NCBI GenBank assembly: GCA_944354035.1 | Contig: CALVPS010000007.1 | Location: forward strand, 1 to 60,606 | From: an uncultured Clostridia bacterium | GTDB lineage: Bacteria > Bacillota > Clostridia > Christensenellales > Borkfalkiaceae | Reading direction: 5' to 3' | DNA: 60,606 nt | In this document: positions 15,449-25,057 of the stretch, one piece after another | How the letters are laid out: each line of letters begins with the position of its first letter | Position numbering within the stretch: the stretch's first letter is position 1 | Notes under the pieces: model-generated | Databases searched by the model: none | The model's input: the letters and a program-made list of their open reading frames with translations, nothing else | Told to the model about the DNA's origin: nothing | Position numbers and translations under genes: made by a program

Positions 15449-18400
15449 TTACGCCTGCCGATATACAATGGTGCCTGCAGAGCAGCCGCGCGCCCACTGT
15501 GCGTCCCAGCCTTCGGGAAGCTGACCTTCGGCGAACGGAACATAGATGTGCTGCGTGCTGTAACTGCCCCAATAGGCGAACGCGTCGTACCCGACCGTGG
15601 TGACGGAAGCGGGGATGGTGATCTCGGCAAGCCTGTCGCACATATAAAAGGCACGTTGGCCGATCGATTCGAGGGTGGAGGGGAGCGTAAGATTCGTCAG
15701 CGCCGAACAATTGTTGAACGCGTAGTTGCCGATCGATGTGATCCCTTCCGCCAGAGTGACGCCGGTAAGGCTGCTGAAGTTGTTGAATACATAGTCACCG
15801 ATGACGGATCTTCCGGGAAGTTCCACTTCGGTGAGGCCGTTTGCGCCTTCAAAGACGCTGTCGTAGGTACTGGTCAGCGTCAGGGGGCTGTCGCCGCCCT
15901 CTTCGTAAGTGACTTTTTGAACGGCTTTTCCGTCGAACGATCCGTCGGCTTTAAGCGAAGTGACCTCCTTCGGAATGGTGTAGGTCGTCATTGCGTTCGG
16001 GATATACAAAAGGTTCCACGCCGTATCGTAGACCGCCCCGAACGACGAACGGTAAGCGGTGCTGCCTTCTTCCACATGGACTTCGGTCAGCGCGTAATTA
16101 TCAAGCGTGTAGGGATCGAGGTCGGAAACTTCCTTTGCAAGCGTGAGCACGGTTGCCGAAGACGGAACGAAGACGAGGTTCCATTCGCTGTCGTATAGCA
16201 CGTTGTGCGCTGCGCGGTACGCGGGGTTGCCCTCTTCTACGGTAATTTCGGTAAGCTGCAGGTTGCCCGACAGGATATCGAGGAAGGAATCGGAGACGAG
16301 CGTTGCCGGCACCGTAAAGCTCGTTACGGTGACCGCCATCATCAGGATCTCCGTTTTTTCCGCGTTGAACAGGACGCCGTTGTCCAGTGCAAACGCCGTG
16401 TTGCCCTCGGCCAGCGCGATCTCTTCGATGCCGCCGCAGCCGTTAAAGGCGCTTGCGGCGATCGTCGCGAGCGACGCGGGAAGGGAAATTTCCACCAGGG
16501 CGCCGCAGTTATAGAAGGCGTTTTCGCCGATCTCGGTAAACCCTTCGGGAAGGGTGAGGGTGGTAAGCCCCGTGCCGTCAAACGCGCGGCTGCCGATCGT
16601 GCCGCCGTTTGCGCCCAGCGTGAGCGACGTAAGGTTGGCGCAGTGGTAGAAGGCGTACGCTCCGATCGACGTGTTGTCGGGCAGGGTCACCGATTCAAGT
16701 TCGGCAAGGCCCACAAACACGCCGTATCCCATCATGCCGCTCTGAAGGGTGAGCCTCTGAACGCGGCCCGTTTCAAAGCCGATGGTCCGGATCGCCTTTC
16801 CGCTGAACAGCGATTCGCCGTTCTCGTCCTGCACCGCAAGCGCCGTCACCTCTTTGGGAATGGTGAACTCCGTCATGGCGGCGGGCACCAGCAGCAAATT
16901 CCACTGCATGTCGTACAGCGCGCCGTGCGCCGCCCGATATGCGGGGTTGCCGTCTTCTACGCCGATCGAAACCAGCGAAAGATTGCCCGCCAGCAGCGAA
17001 AGGATAGAGGAGGATGTCATGGCGGCGGGAATGGTGAACTGCGTCAGCGTGGCGGGCATAAGCACCACTTCCGTCTCCTCGGCGTTGTAGAGCACGCCGT
17101 TGTTCAGCGAGAACGCGCGGTTTGCCGCGTCAAGCTGAATGGAGTTCAGGCTGCTGCACCCCGTAAACGCAGACTGCGAAATAGAGGTGACCGAAGCGGG
17201 GATCTGAATGCTTCCGAGCAAGCTGCAGTTCTGGAAGACGCTGTCGGGAATGGCGTTGATGCCCGTGCCCAGCCGTACGCTCGTAAGCTGCGCGCAGTTG
17301 CTGAACGCATATCCGCCGAGTTGCGTCACCGTTCTGGGGATCTCGATCTCTTTAAGGGCGGTGTAAGCAAAGGCCGAGGGACCGATCGTCGTAACGGACG
17401 AAGGAATGGTAAAGCTCTCCAGCCCCGAGCCCTCGAAGGCGGAATCGCCGATCGTAAGGCAGCGGCTGCCTTCGGCAAACGTCACGCTCTTCAGGTTGGT
17501 AAGCCCTTCAAACAGGCCGCGGCTGCTGCTGTTTTCGGGGTCCGCCCCCGTGATCGCGGTAAGGCTTGCGGGAAGTTCTATCCCCTCCAGGCTGTCGCAG
17601 CCCACAAAGGTATCGGCGGGCAGCGTCTCCAGCTGCGCGTTGGCCGCAAAGTAAACGTCGGTCAGTCGATCGCAGTTATAAAAGGTTTGTGCGCCGATCG
17701 TCCGCAGGGTAGAGGGGAGTTCTGCCGATACGAGCGAAGAGCAGCCGTAGAAGGTGCCGCTTCCCATCGTCGTAAGCCCCTCGGGCAGCACCACGCTCTG
17801 CAGCGAGGTACAGCTCATAAACAGGTTGTCGCCGATGGTGCGCAGCCCTGCGGGCAGCACAATGCTTACAAGGTCGGTGCCGCGGAAGGCGTCGTTGCCC
17901 AGCGAGGTGAGCAGACCGTTGTTGCCGAAGGTGATCTCGGTCAGGGCAGCGTCGGCAAACGCCTCGTCGCCGACGGCGCTCGTGCGCGCGGGCAGCGCGA
18001 TCGTGTCAACGGCCGTGTTGCCGAAGGCGGCGTCGCCGATGACCAGCGGGGCGCCGTCGCCCGCAGGAAAGGTGACCGTGCTCAGCTGCGTGCAGTTGTT
18101 GAACGCGTTGGTATTGATGTACGATACGGAGGCGGGGATCGTGACCGACGTCAGATATCCGTTGCCGGCAAAGGCCTGCGCGGCAATTTCCGTCGTGCCC
18201 TCGGGGATCGCATAGCTTGCGTCGCTGCGCGTGGGCAGATAGTACAGCAGGGTGGCGCCGTCTTTGCTGAACAGCACGCCGTCGATCGAGGTAAACAGAT
18301 CGTTTTGCTCGCTTACGGTCAGATCCTGCAGGTTTTCGCAGCCCAGCATGGAGATGTCGAACGAGGCGAGCGAAGCGGGCAGCTGCAATGCGGTCAACGC

Positions 18401-21400
18401 AGTGCAGTTCAGGAAGGCGTCGTTTCCGATCGCGGAGACGCCGTCCGGCAGCGCGATCGCGGTAAGTGCGCGGCAGCCGCTGAAGGCGTTCGCGCCGATC
18501 GCAACGCAGGCGCTTCCGTCGGCAAACTGTACTTCGGTAAGCAGACGGCAGCCGTTAAAGGCATTTTCGCCGACGCGCTTTGCGCGCGCGTCCACCGTTA
18601 CCGTATCCTCTTTTGCGGGCGGGCAGTACACAAGTTCGCCGAAATCGTGCGTGTACAGCATGCCGTCGGCGGAGGCATACAGCGCGTTGCCTTCGGTAAC
18701 GGCGATCGAGGCAAGCCCGTGCCATCCGTCTTCTTCGTTGCCCGAAAGGGTGGGGAACACGCCGGTGCCGTTTGCAAGGGCGGCAATATAGGTGCTGCCC
18801 GCAACAAAGTCGCCCAGGCGGCGAGGAAGGGTAAGTTGCGTCAGGTTATTGCAGTACACAAAGGCGTTTTCACCAATGGTAAGCGTGCCCTCGTCACTGT
18901 CGGTCTCCGCAAACACGACCGAGGAGATCGCGCTGCCGTAGAATGCCTCGTTGCCGATGGCGATCACATCGGTATTGCGCACGCTTGCGGGAATGACGAT
19001 GCCCGTAAGCGAGGTGGTGTAACGGAAGGCGTTTGCGCCGATGGTGGTAAGGCGGCTTGCGGTAAAGTTTCCTTCCGCATACTGATCGCCGAAGGTCACT
19101 TCGGAAAGCTGTTCGTAGTCGCTGTCGCTATAGCCGTCGTTGTACAGGGCGTAGTCGCACAACGTCGTAAGTCTGCCGGGGAAGTGGAGCTGCGTAATAC
19201 CGCTCTTGGCGATGACGTAGCCGACTTTGGTGCCGCCGTCCTCCTCTTCATACTGCGTGCCGAACGAAAGGGGAGCGTCGCCCTCTTCAAAGGTGAGCGA
19301 GGTAAGACGCGTGCAATAGTAAAAAGCGTATGCGCCGATCGATTCGACCGAAGCGGGAACGCAGAACGAAGAAAGGTAGCTTCTGCTGAATGCGTATGCG
19401 CCGATGGTTTTCAGCGCGGACCCCGATTCGAACGAGACGCTCGAAATATAGTTAGTAGGGAAGGAATCGCCCGATCCTTCGAATGCGTGATCGCCGATGG
19501 AAGTCACCGTGGCGGGAACGGTAAGCGCTACGCCGCTGCCGGTGCGATAGAACGCATAGTCGCCGACCGTCGTCGTGCCGCCCAGGTCGATCGTCGTCGT
19601 GCAAGGGTCGTCGTAATAATCGACGATCTCTGCAAAAGCGTACGCGCCGATCGCAACGGGGCGGTCGGGAAGGACCAGTGCGGTCAGTTCGGTGCTGTAA
19701 AAGGCATAGTCGCCGATCGTAAGGGGGGCGCTGCCTGTTCCGGTAAAGGTGACGGATCCAAGGCCGGTATTATAGAAAGCCCTTTCGCCGATCGCAGTGA
19801 CCGAGTCGGGGATCGTAACGCTGTCGATGGAGTAACTGCCGTAGAATGCGTTCGCGGCGATCGCTTTTACGCCGTCGGGAACGGCGAACTCGGAGTCGTA
19901 CGACTGATAGCGCAGCAGCGTTTCCTTGTTGCCCTCGTCGTCAAGGATGTACAGGGCGTTGTCGTCTGCCTGAAGCGTGGGGTGGCCTTCTGCGGGAAGG
20001 ATGGTTTCTACGTCGAGGCCGTTCATAAAGTCGGGCGAAAGGACGACGTTTGCGGGGATGCGCAGGGTGTAGATCGTGCAGCCGGAGAATACGCCGTTGC
20101 CCAGCTCCAATGCGTTGCTCCCGCCTTCAATGGTCACGCTGATCGACCAGCCATCGTCCATGCCGCAGTTCGCAAACGCCTCGTCGCCGACAAACGTCAT
20201 GCTGCCGGGGATGGTGATTTCGGCAAGATAACCGCAATCTTTAAAGGCGCCTTCGCCCAGCTCGGAAACCCGGCTGCCCTCTTCAAAGGCAAGCTCGGTA
20301 AGGTCGTTGCAGTCGTAAAACGCGTATTCTTCCACCGTCAGATCGGTCAGCGCGCCGCCCGAGAAAGTGAGCGACCCGATCTCCGTGCCCGCGAACGCAA
20401 AGGCCCCGATGCGCGTGATGCGCGCGGTGATCTCCAGACTGCCGCCTATCGTGCAGCCCAAAAAGGCGCCATCGGCGATCTCACTCACGGTGGCGGGAAG
20501 GGCGTAGCCGGTTACGCTTCTGCCCGCGGGGAAGTATACAAGGGTACGGCCGCCGTTGGTCAGCAGCGCGCCCTCGTGCGAAGTGTACACGGCCGCGGGG
20601 TTGGCGGCAACGGTGATATCGGTCAGAGCGTCGCAGCCCGCAAAGGCGTCGGGTGCATCCTCGGTCACGTCATCCGCCGACGTGAAGTTCATGCTGCGCA
20701 GCGCGTACTTCTGCAAAGAGATCTCCTGCAGTCGTGCGGGCAGCGTAACGGCGGTAAGCGCCTCACAGTTTGCAAACGCGCGCTCGCCGATGGTCAGGCC
20801 GGGCGCGATCGCACCCGCGTTTTCAAATACGACGGAGGAAAGCTGCGTGCAGTCGGCAAAGGCCTCTGCCTCGATGGTGACAACGCTTGCGGGGATAACG
20901 ATCTTATCGATCATACTGCCCGCAAAGGCGGCGCGGGGGATGATATCCACCCCGTCGGGAATGCGGTACGAACCCGTTTTGGCGGCGGGCATATGTACGG
21001 GGCGCAGCGCGTGGGGGGCATCGGCGTCGCCGCCGTCGAACAGAACGCCGTCCTGCGAGGCGTAGCGGGGCCTGGACGCGCCCGCGCCGTATACGTTGAC
21101 CGCGCGCAGCGACGTGCATCCGCTGAAGGCGGTGGCGGTCGCAATGCTCTCGATCGTGTCGGGAAGGTTGATCTCTTCCAGGGCCGTGCAGTTTGCAAAG
21201 GCGCTGCCGGCGATCTGCGTCACTTTTTGCCCGTTGTATTCCGCGGGAATGGTGACGGAGGTGACAAGATTGATACGGTCTCCCGCGCTTACGGCATAGC
21301 CGTCGCCGATGGCGGTGTATTGCAGCACGGCGTCCACCCAGAAAGCATAGAGGGTAACGCCGTCTTCGGCAATGTCCCAGGGAGCAAGCGAATTGCCGTA

Positions 21401-23830
21401 AGCGTCGGTATAGGCGACGCCCGCGCCATACGGCGCGCTGTACCAGCCTCCGAAGGCGCGCGTCGGGTCGGACGACTGCGGCACGTCTAAAGTATAGTCT
21501 TTGCCGTAGTATACGGTGCCCGTCGTCAGTTCGTCGGCGCCGCTGTACTGCACGGTGTACGACTTGGGCGAGTAGTACGCATACAGGACGATCTCGCCGG
21601 AGCTCACAAAGAACGCGTCGTTATACAGCGCACCGCACGTTTCGGGCCCGTTGGGCGTGTTGTACCAGGCTACAAAGTCGTAGCCGTCTTTTGCGGTGGG
21701 GGCGGGCAGTTCCACGCGGTCGCCTACCGCCTTATACATGGTTTGTACGGCGCTGCCGCCGCGGCTGTCGAAGGTGACGGCGTGCGCGTAGACGGCCGTC
21801 TTCGCCCATTCCGAAATATATCCTTCGTTTATAAAACGTACTTCGATGATATTTTCGCCCGCCCGCGTCAGCGAGTTCAGCGCATAGCGGGTAAGTCCGT
21901 TTTCGACGGAAATGATGTCGGCGTCGTCGCCGTTCAGGCGGATCTCGTAGCGCTGCGCGCCCGCAACCGCCTTCCAGGAGATCACGCCTCCCTCGTACGT
22001 TACGACGGGGTCGAGCGCGTTGTAGCGGAAGGGGAACGGTTCACTCAAGGCCGACGCTCCGTTGGCGGTCGCCTTTATTTGCAGCGAATATTCCGCGCCG
22101 TCCGTCCAGGCGAACAGCTGCGAAAGATCGTACGAATTTTTACCCGCGTCGATCGGCGTTTCGCTGCCGTCGATCACAAGGGAGTACACGATCCCTTCCG
22201 CGCCGTTCCAGCTGAGCGTGGTGCCCGTCAGGCACAGCTCGTCGGGCAGGGCGGGGGTGTCCTTGCGATAGGAGATCTGCGCCGCCTCGGGCGAGTTGAA
22301 TCCCTTGGCGGCGGGCGTTACCGATATGTCGTACACCGCCGCGGCAAAGGCGCTCAGCGAAAAGCTCGTGTCGAACGTGCTGTAGGTTGCGTTGCCGATC
22401 TGCACGACGTATTCCGTGGCGCCGGGAACGCTCTTCCAGGTGATCGCGTCGTCGGCCGCGGTCAGATCTTCCACGGGCGCAAGGCAGCGCTCGAATACAA
22501 ATACCGACGAAGAGGGGGCATATCCTTCCGCTACTGCCTGAATGATAAAGCGGATGCCGCCGGGCTGCATGTCGCAGTTAGAGAAGTTATAATACAGCGA
22601 GGTGCCGTTATCGTAGGCTTCGTGCCGGTGGTCGGGGTTGCCGCAATCGATGGTGATAAGATACTTTTGCGCATGTTCCACCCCGCGGAACACCAGGGCG
22701 TTCGGCTCTTTGACTTCAATGCCCGAAACTCTTGCCAAGGCATTGTTTACATAGTAGCGCACGGTCGGCTCGGCTACCGCTGCGCCGCCGGCGTTGACGG
22801 CGGTCACCTCAACGCGGTATGTACCCGTTTCGGTCAGCGCAACGGCAAAGGTGGTGCTGGTCGTGCGCTGGTCGGTGCAGATCGGCGTGCCGTCGGGCGC
22901 GTCGATCGAAACGAGGTACGCGCTTGCGCCCACCGATTCCCAGCGGACGGCCTGCTGCGATACGCTTACGGCGGGCGAGGCAAATTCCGCGTCCGTCTCC
23001 TGCCATACGGCAAACAGGGTGGTGTCGGCGTCGAACACCGTTCCGTCCGTATCGTCGGTCGGCGCCTCAAAGCGGAACGAAAGGCGCTCGGGATCGTTTT
23101 CCATACTCACCCACCAGCCGACGAACCGCATCCCTTCGCGCGCGGCGGGCGTGGCGGGCGCATACAATTTTCCGCCGATCGTCTGTTGGGGAGCGATCGC
23201 CTCGTCGGCGTAGCCCGTATCGTATGAAACGGTGTACTCCGTGCGGCCGGGCTGCACTGCGGCCCAGCGTGCATACACTGTGGCGTTGGCGCTTACGGGC
23301 GTATCGAACAGGTAGGGGGCGGTGTATTCCGCGTCCGCGTACCAGCCCAAAAAGGCGTGACCTGCCAGCGTGGGATCGGCCGGCTTTTGCGCGGTTTTTC
23401 CGTTGAGCACCGAGGCTGCCGCAACGTCGCTGCCGCCGAGCGTATCGAATGTTACGGTGTAATACAGCTTTTTCAAAAAGGTAAGCTGCGCATTGTTATA
23501 AGTAAGCGTGATCGTGTCGTTTGTAAAGACGGCGGTCCGTACGCCGTCCGCTCCCGAAGAGAGCGTCAGCGTTTCGCCGTTCAGCGTATAGGTCCCGCTT
23601 TCAAGGGTATCGTCCGCAACCAGTGTATACCGAAGGCCCTCTCCCAGCGTGATCAGGTATTCCCGGTCGCGGTCGGCGTCGTCATAGTAGTAAACGCCCG
23701 CCTCGTCGCCGGATTGTGCGGTCGGCGTATCGTCGCATGCCGAAAGAACTGCCGCCGCAACGGCGCAGCAGATCATGGCAAGGACCGCAAACAAGATGCC
23801 GATTTTTTTGCCTGACTTTGCTTTTGTCAT
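15449..23830 (-). CDS. Giant BspA-type leucine-rich-repeat lipoprotein
   Basis: A 2,793-residue lipoprotein, the largest gene in the window. Lys-rich signal peptide and lipobox LSAC with Cys32. Order of modules: a small beta-rich domain (about 40-115); two InlB B-repeat-like modules (about 120-280, with FLGWYAD and FVGWWVS); four or more FN3-like modules (about 285-690); two more InlB-like modules (about 700-850); then about 1,950 residues of LRR_5/BspA repeats (pattern IG-AF--C-L--V-LP), broken by spacer units of the type 'aDGvLy....L.y.P'. No sortase signal is seen; anchoring is by lipid only. AAAGGAG precedes the ATG at 23830, and a strong promoter lies at 23,926-23,954. BspA proteins usually act in adhesion; the ligand is unknown. 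It is the first gene of the cluster that contains the MoxR/VWA machine. Confidence 0.92.
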   Translation of the reverse strand: MTKAKSGKKIGILFAVLAMICCAVAAAVLSACDDTPTAQSGDEAGVYYYDDADRDREYLITLGEGLRYTLVADDTLESGTYTLNGETLTLSSGADGVRTAVFTNDTITLTYNNAQLTFLKKLYYTVTFDTLGGSDVAAASVLNGKTAQKPADPTLAGHAFLGWYADAEYTAPYLFDTPVSANATVYARWAAVQPGRTEYTVSYDTGYADEAIAPQQTIGGKLYAPATPAAREGMRFVGWWVSMENDPERLSFRFEAPTDDTDGTVFDADTTLFAVWQETDAEFASPAVSVSQQAVRWESVGASAYLVSIDAPDGTPICTDQRTTSTTFAVALTETGTYRVEVTAVNAGGAAVAEPTVRYYVNNALARVSGIEVKEPNALVFRGVEHAQKYLITIDCGNPDHRHEAYDNGTSLYYNFSNCDMQPGGIRFIIQAVAEGYAPSSSVFVFERCLAPVEDLTAADDAITWKSVPGATEYVVQIGNATYSTFDTSFSLSAFAAAVYDISVTPAAKGFNSPEAAQISYRKDTPALPDELCLTGTTLSWNGAEGIVYSLVIDGSETPIDAGKNSYDLSQLFAWTDGAEYSLQIKATANGASALSEPFPFRYNALDPVVTYEGGVISWKAVAGAQRYEIRLNGDDADIISVENGLTRYALNSLTRAGENIIEVRFINEGYISEWAKTAVYAHAVTFDSRGGSAVQTMYKAVGDRVELPAPTAKDGYDFVAWYNTPNGPETCGALYNDAFFVSSGEIVLYAYYSPKSYTVQYSGADELTTGTVYYGKDYTLDVPQSSDPTRAFGGWYSAPYGAGVAYTDAYGNSLAPWDIAEDGVTLYAFWVDAVLQYTAIGDGYAVSAGDRINLVTSVTIPAEYNGQKVTQIAGSAFANCTALEEINLPDTIESIATATAFSGCTSLRAVNVYGAGASRPRYASQDGVLFDGGDADAPHALRPVHMPAAKTGSYRIPDGVDIIPRAAFAGSMIDKIVIPASVVTIEAEAFADCTQLSSVVFENAGAIAPGLTIGERAFANCEALTAVTLPARLQEISLQKYALRSMNFTSADDVTEDAPDAFAGCDALTDITVAANPAAVYTSHEGALLTNGGRTLVYFPAGRSVTGYALPATVSEIADGAFLGCTIGGSLEITARITRIGAFAFAGTEIGSLTFSGGALTDLTVEEYAFYDCNDLTELAFEEGSRVSELGEGAFKDCGYLAEITIPGSMTFVGDEAFANCGMDDGWSISVTIEGGSNALELGNGVFSGCTIYTLRIPANVVLSPDFMNGLDVETILPAEGHPTLQADDNALYILDDEGNKETLLRYQSYDSEFAVPDGVKAIAANAFYGSYSIDSVTIPDSVTAIGERAFYNTGLGSVTFTGTGSAPLTIGDYAFYSTELTALVLPDRPVAIGAYAFAEIVDYYDDPCTTTIDLGGTTTVGDYAFYRTGSGVALTVPATVTSIGDHAFEGSGDSFPTNYISSVSFESGSALKTIGAYAFSRSYLSSFCVPASVESIGAYAFYYCTRLTSLTFEEGDAPLSFGTQYEEEDGGTKVGYVIAKSGITQLHFPGRLTTLCDYALYNDGYSDSDYEQLSEVTFGDQYAEGNFTASRLTTIGANAFRYTTSLTGIVIPASVRNTDVIAIGNEAFYGSAISSVVFAETDSDEGTLTIGENAFVYCNNLTQLTLPRRLGDFVAGSTYIAALANGTGVFPTLSGNEEDGWHGLASIAVTEGNALYASADGMLYTHDFGELVYCPPAKEDTVTVDARAKRVGENAFNGCRLLTEVQFADGSACVAIGANAFSGCRALTAIALPDGVSAIGNDAFLNCTALTALQLPASLASFDISMLGCENLQDLTVSEQNDLFTSIDGVLFSKDGATLLYYLPTRSDASYAIPEGTTEIAAQAFAGNGYLTSVTIPASVSYINTNAFNNCTQLSTVTFPAGDGAPLVIGDAAFGNTAVDTIALPARTSAVGDEAFADAALTEITFGNNGLLTSLGNDAFRGTDLVSIVLPAGLRTIGDNLFMSCTSLQSVVLPEGLTTMGSGTFYGCSSLVSAELPSTLRTIGAQTFYNCDRLTDVYFAANAQLETLPADTFVGCDSLEGIELPASLTAITGADPENSSSRGLFEGLTNLKSVTFAEGSRCLTIGDSAFEGSGLESFTIPSSVTTIGPSAFAYTALKEIEIPRTVTQLGGYAFSNCAQLTSVRLGTGINAIPDSVFQNCSLLGSIQIPASVTSISQSAFTGCSSLNSIQLDAANRAFSLNNGVLYNAEETEVVLMPATLTQFTIPAAMTSSSILSLLAGNLSLVSIGVEDGNPAYRAAHGALYDMQWNLLLVPAAMTEFTIPKEVTALAVQDENGESLFSGKAIRTIGFETGRVQRLTLQSGMMGYGVFVGLAELESVTLPDNTSIGAYAFYHCANLTSLTLGANGGTIGSRAFDGTGLTTLTLPEGFTEIGENAFYNCGALVEISLPASLATIAASAFNGCGGIEEIALAEGNTAFALDNGVLFNAEKTEILMMAVTVTSFTVPATLVSDSFLDILSGNLQLTEITVEEGNPAYRAAHNVLYDSEWNLVFVPSSATVLTLAKEVSDLDPYTLDNYALTEVHVEEGSTAYRSSFGAVYDTAWNLLYIPNAMTTYTIPKEVTSLKADGSFDGKAVQKVTYEEGGDSPLTLTSTYDSVFEGANGLTEVELPGRSVIGDYVFNNFSSLTGVTLAEGITSIGNYAFNNCSALTNLTLPSTLESIGQRAFYMCDRLAEITIPASVTTVGYDAFAYWGSYSTQHIYVPFAEGQLPEGWDAQWARGCSAGTIVYRQA

Positions 23831-23925
23831 ATTCCGCTCCTTTGTCATGTGTACCGAAAACGCATTTCGCGCCGCAGTGGTGCCGCGGACGGAGGGTTTT
23901 TGGAACACTTCTATCAGTCCGCATT

Positions 23926-23954
23926 ATAATATCACGTTTTCGCAGGTCTGTCAA
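23926..23954 (-). promoter_or_regulatory. Promoter of the giant BspA gene and probably of the whole cluster
   Basis: On the minus strand TTGACA (23,949-23,954), 17 bp, TATTAT (23,926-23,931). It is the only clear promoter found upstream of the minus-strand genes that end at 1119. The flanking DNA is much richer in A+T than the rest of the window. Confidence 0.75.
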
Positions 23955-24049
23955 AAAAATCACGCCTCTTTTTTACTATATATATAAATTGTCACATGTT
24001 TTACACATAAATATTGTTAGAAGCATAAACCATACTTATAAAATCAATA

Positions 24050-24420
24050 AGAAAATATAATAATGTGCGCGGCGGAAAGGCGAGCCGAACATATGGCGGA
24101 CAAAAAAGAAAACCCCGCCGGCATTTTGCGGGCGTAAGGCCCTCCGAGAAACCGGATAAAGTTTATGAAATGCAGGGGCGTTTGCCGATAAAATACGGAT
24201 CGGATAAAGCCGATCTGTAACCTGACCCGCAAAGCGGGACACCCTTTTGGGATCATTGTTGTAAACGATTTCCGAAAAATGTTCATGCTTTGTAAATAAA
24301 AACCGGTCAACGATACCATGAATCGGTGCGAGGAAGCACCGAAGGGCAAGATCACACGATTCATTTTTACCCCCAAAGGGGGGGAGTGGCAACATTCCCC
24401 CGGATGAATTTCAAGCGCCG
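24050..24420 (+). other. Gene-poor region with many stem-loops; possible structured RNA
   Basis: About 370 bp with no believable gene. Stems can be drawn at CGGATCGG/CCGATCTG, CCCGC/GCGGG, ACCC/GGGAT, GGTGC/GCACC and CCCCC/GGGGG within a few hundred bases. A promoter-like element (TTGTTA, 17 bp, TATAAA at 24,014-24,042) could start a plus-strand transcript. I compared it by eye with conserved cores of tmRNA, SRP RNA, RNase P and 6S RNA and found no match. It may be a new RNA, a mobile-element remnant or neither. Confidence 0.3.
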
Positions 24421-24423
24421 ATA

Positions 24424-24452
24424 TTGACAGCCTGCGGAAGGTGCGCTACAAT
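24424..24452 (+). promoter_or_regulatory. Near-consensus sigma-A promoter
   Basis: TTGACA (24,424-24,429), 17 bp, TACAAT (24,447-24,452). It drives the small ORF at 24,555 with a leader of about 95 nt. Confidence 0.8.
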
Positions 24453-24554
24453 AAAGGCGCTTTTCTTATGGAGAAAGCAGAGGTTCCGGGAAGGCGAATC
24501 CCCGCGCTCGATCGCAAGAAAAATCTGCGAGATCATAAAGAGGGTATTGAAACA

Positions 24555-24782
24555 ATGACGAGAGAAGAGTTTATCAACTTGGCAAAGAGTTGGGGCTACG
24601 GATACGGCGACGAGGAGATTGCCGATATTTTAAGCCAGTTAAGCGATGAGGAGCTTTTCCCGGGTGCGGGAATATCGGTACGCGAAGACACTTTGAAAAT
24701 GGACGGCTTTTCGACCGAAGAAGAGTGGCTGGATTATTATGCAGAGAATTGGCTCATGCATTACCGATATAAACCAACTTAA
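24555..24782 (+). CDS. Small acidic protein of unknown function
   Basis: A 75-residue acidic soluble protein beginning MTREEFINLAKSWGYGYG, rich in Glu, Asp, Trp and Tyr, without membrane segments or metal motifs. I do not recognise it. It is supported by a near-consensus promoter upstream and a Rho-independent terminator directly downstream (24,794-24,825), so it sits in its own transcription unit. A GAGGG lies about 9 nt before the chosen ATG. An in-frame ATG at 24,468 would add 29 residues but falls only about 9 nt after the expected transcription start and has no ribosome site, so I prefer the shorter form. Confidence 0.55.
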   Translation: MTREEFINLAKSWGYGYGDEEIADILSQLSDEELFPGAGISVREDTLKMDGFSTEEEWLDYYAENWLMHYRYKPT

Positions 24783-24793
24783 CAAAAGAGATA

Positions 24794-24825
24794 AAGCACC
24801 AGGCCGTTCGGCAAGGTGCTTTTTT
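24794..24825 (+). terminator. Rho-independent terminator
   Basis: Stem AAGCACC (24,794-24,800) with GGTGCTT (24,815-24,821) and a run of six T. Ends the small-ORF transcript. Confidence 0.8.
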
Positions 24826-24849
24826 CATGCCAAAAAGGAGTTGAGCGAT

Positions 24850-24912
24850 GTGCCGAATGAAGAAAACTTAAATCCCGTACAAAGCAAGAGCGAAGCGAGA
24901 GAAATTGGCAAC
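24850..24912 (+). pseudogene. Broken start of a phage/mobile-element small protein
   Basis: AAGGAG followed at 24,850 by a GTG start and the peptide VPNEENLNPVQSKSEAREIG. This matches the opening of the short Lys/Arg-rich proteins common in Firmicutes prophages and conjugative elements (pattern N-E-N-L-x-P-...-S-E-A-R-E-I-G-x-K-G-G). Where the family continues with KGG and a basic helix, the frame here changes to unrelated sequence and then runs open into the tRNA-Lys gene. It is therefore a truncated remnant, probably left by an element that once sat beside the tRNA cluster. The 3' limit is approximate. Confidence 0.5.
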
Positions 24913-25057
24913 CCAAAAGAAAGATTGGGCTGCCCATGTCATGGCGGGGGCGTTTTGGAGGACTTCGCAGGCGTTTTTTTGCTCGTAAAACGTCTGCCTG
25001 CGTCGTCGTACTTACGTGCGGTAAGGCGAACAGTGGGGACGTCCCGTAAAATTTATC

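Noticed and set aside
16205..21490. 1,761-codon open frame on the plus strand
   Set aside because: It is antisense to the giant BspA gene; its product is a basic Arg/Gly/Val-rich string with no domain. Open antisense frames are expected in GC-rich repeated coding DNA.
15449..23830. CRISPR-like periodicity
   Set aside because: The periodic DNA pattern comes from coding LRR units; no identical repeats with unique spacers are present in the window.
24036..24395. Minus-strand frames of 110-119 codons in the gene-poor region
   Set aside because: No ribosome site or known domain; residue use unlike a real protein; they overlap the possible RNA.
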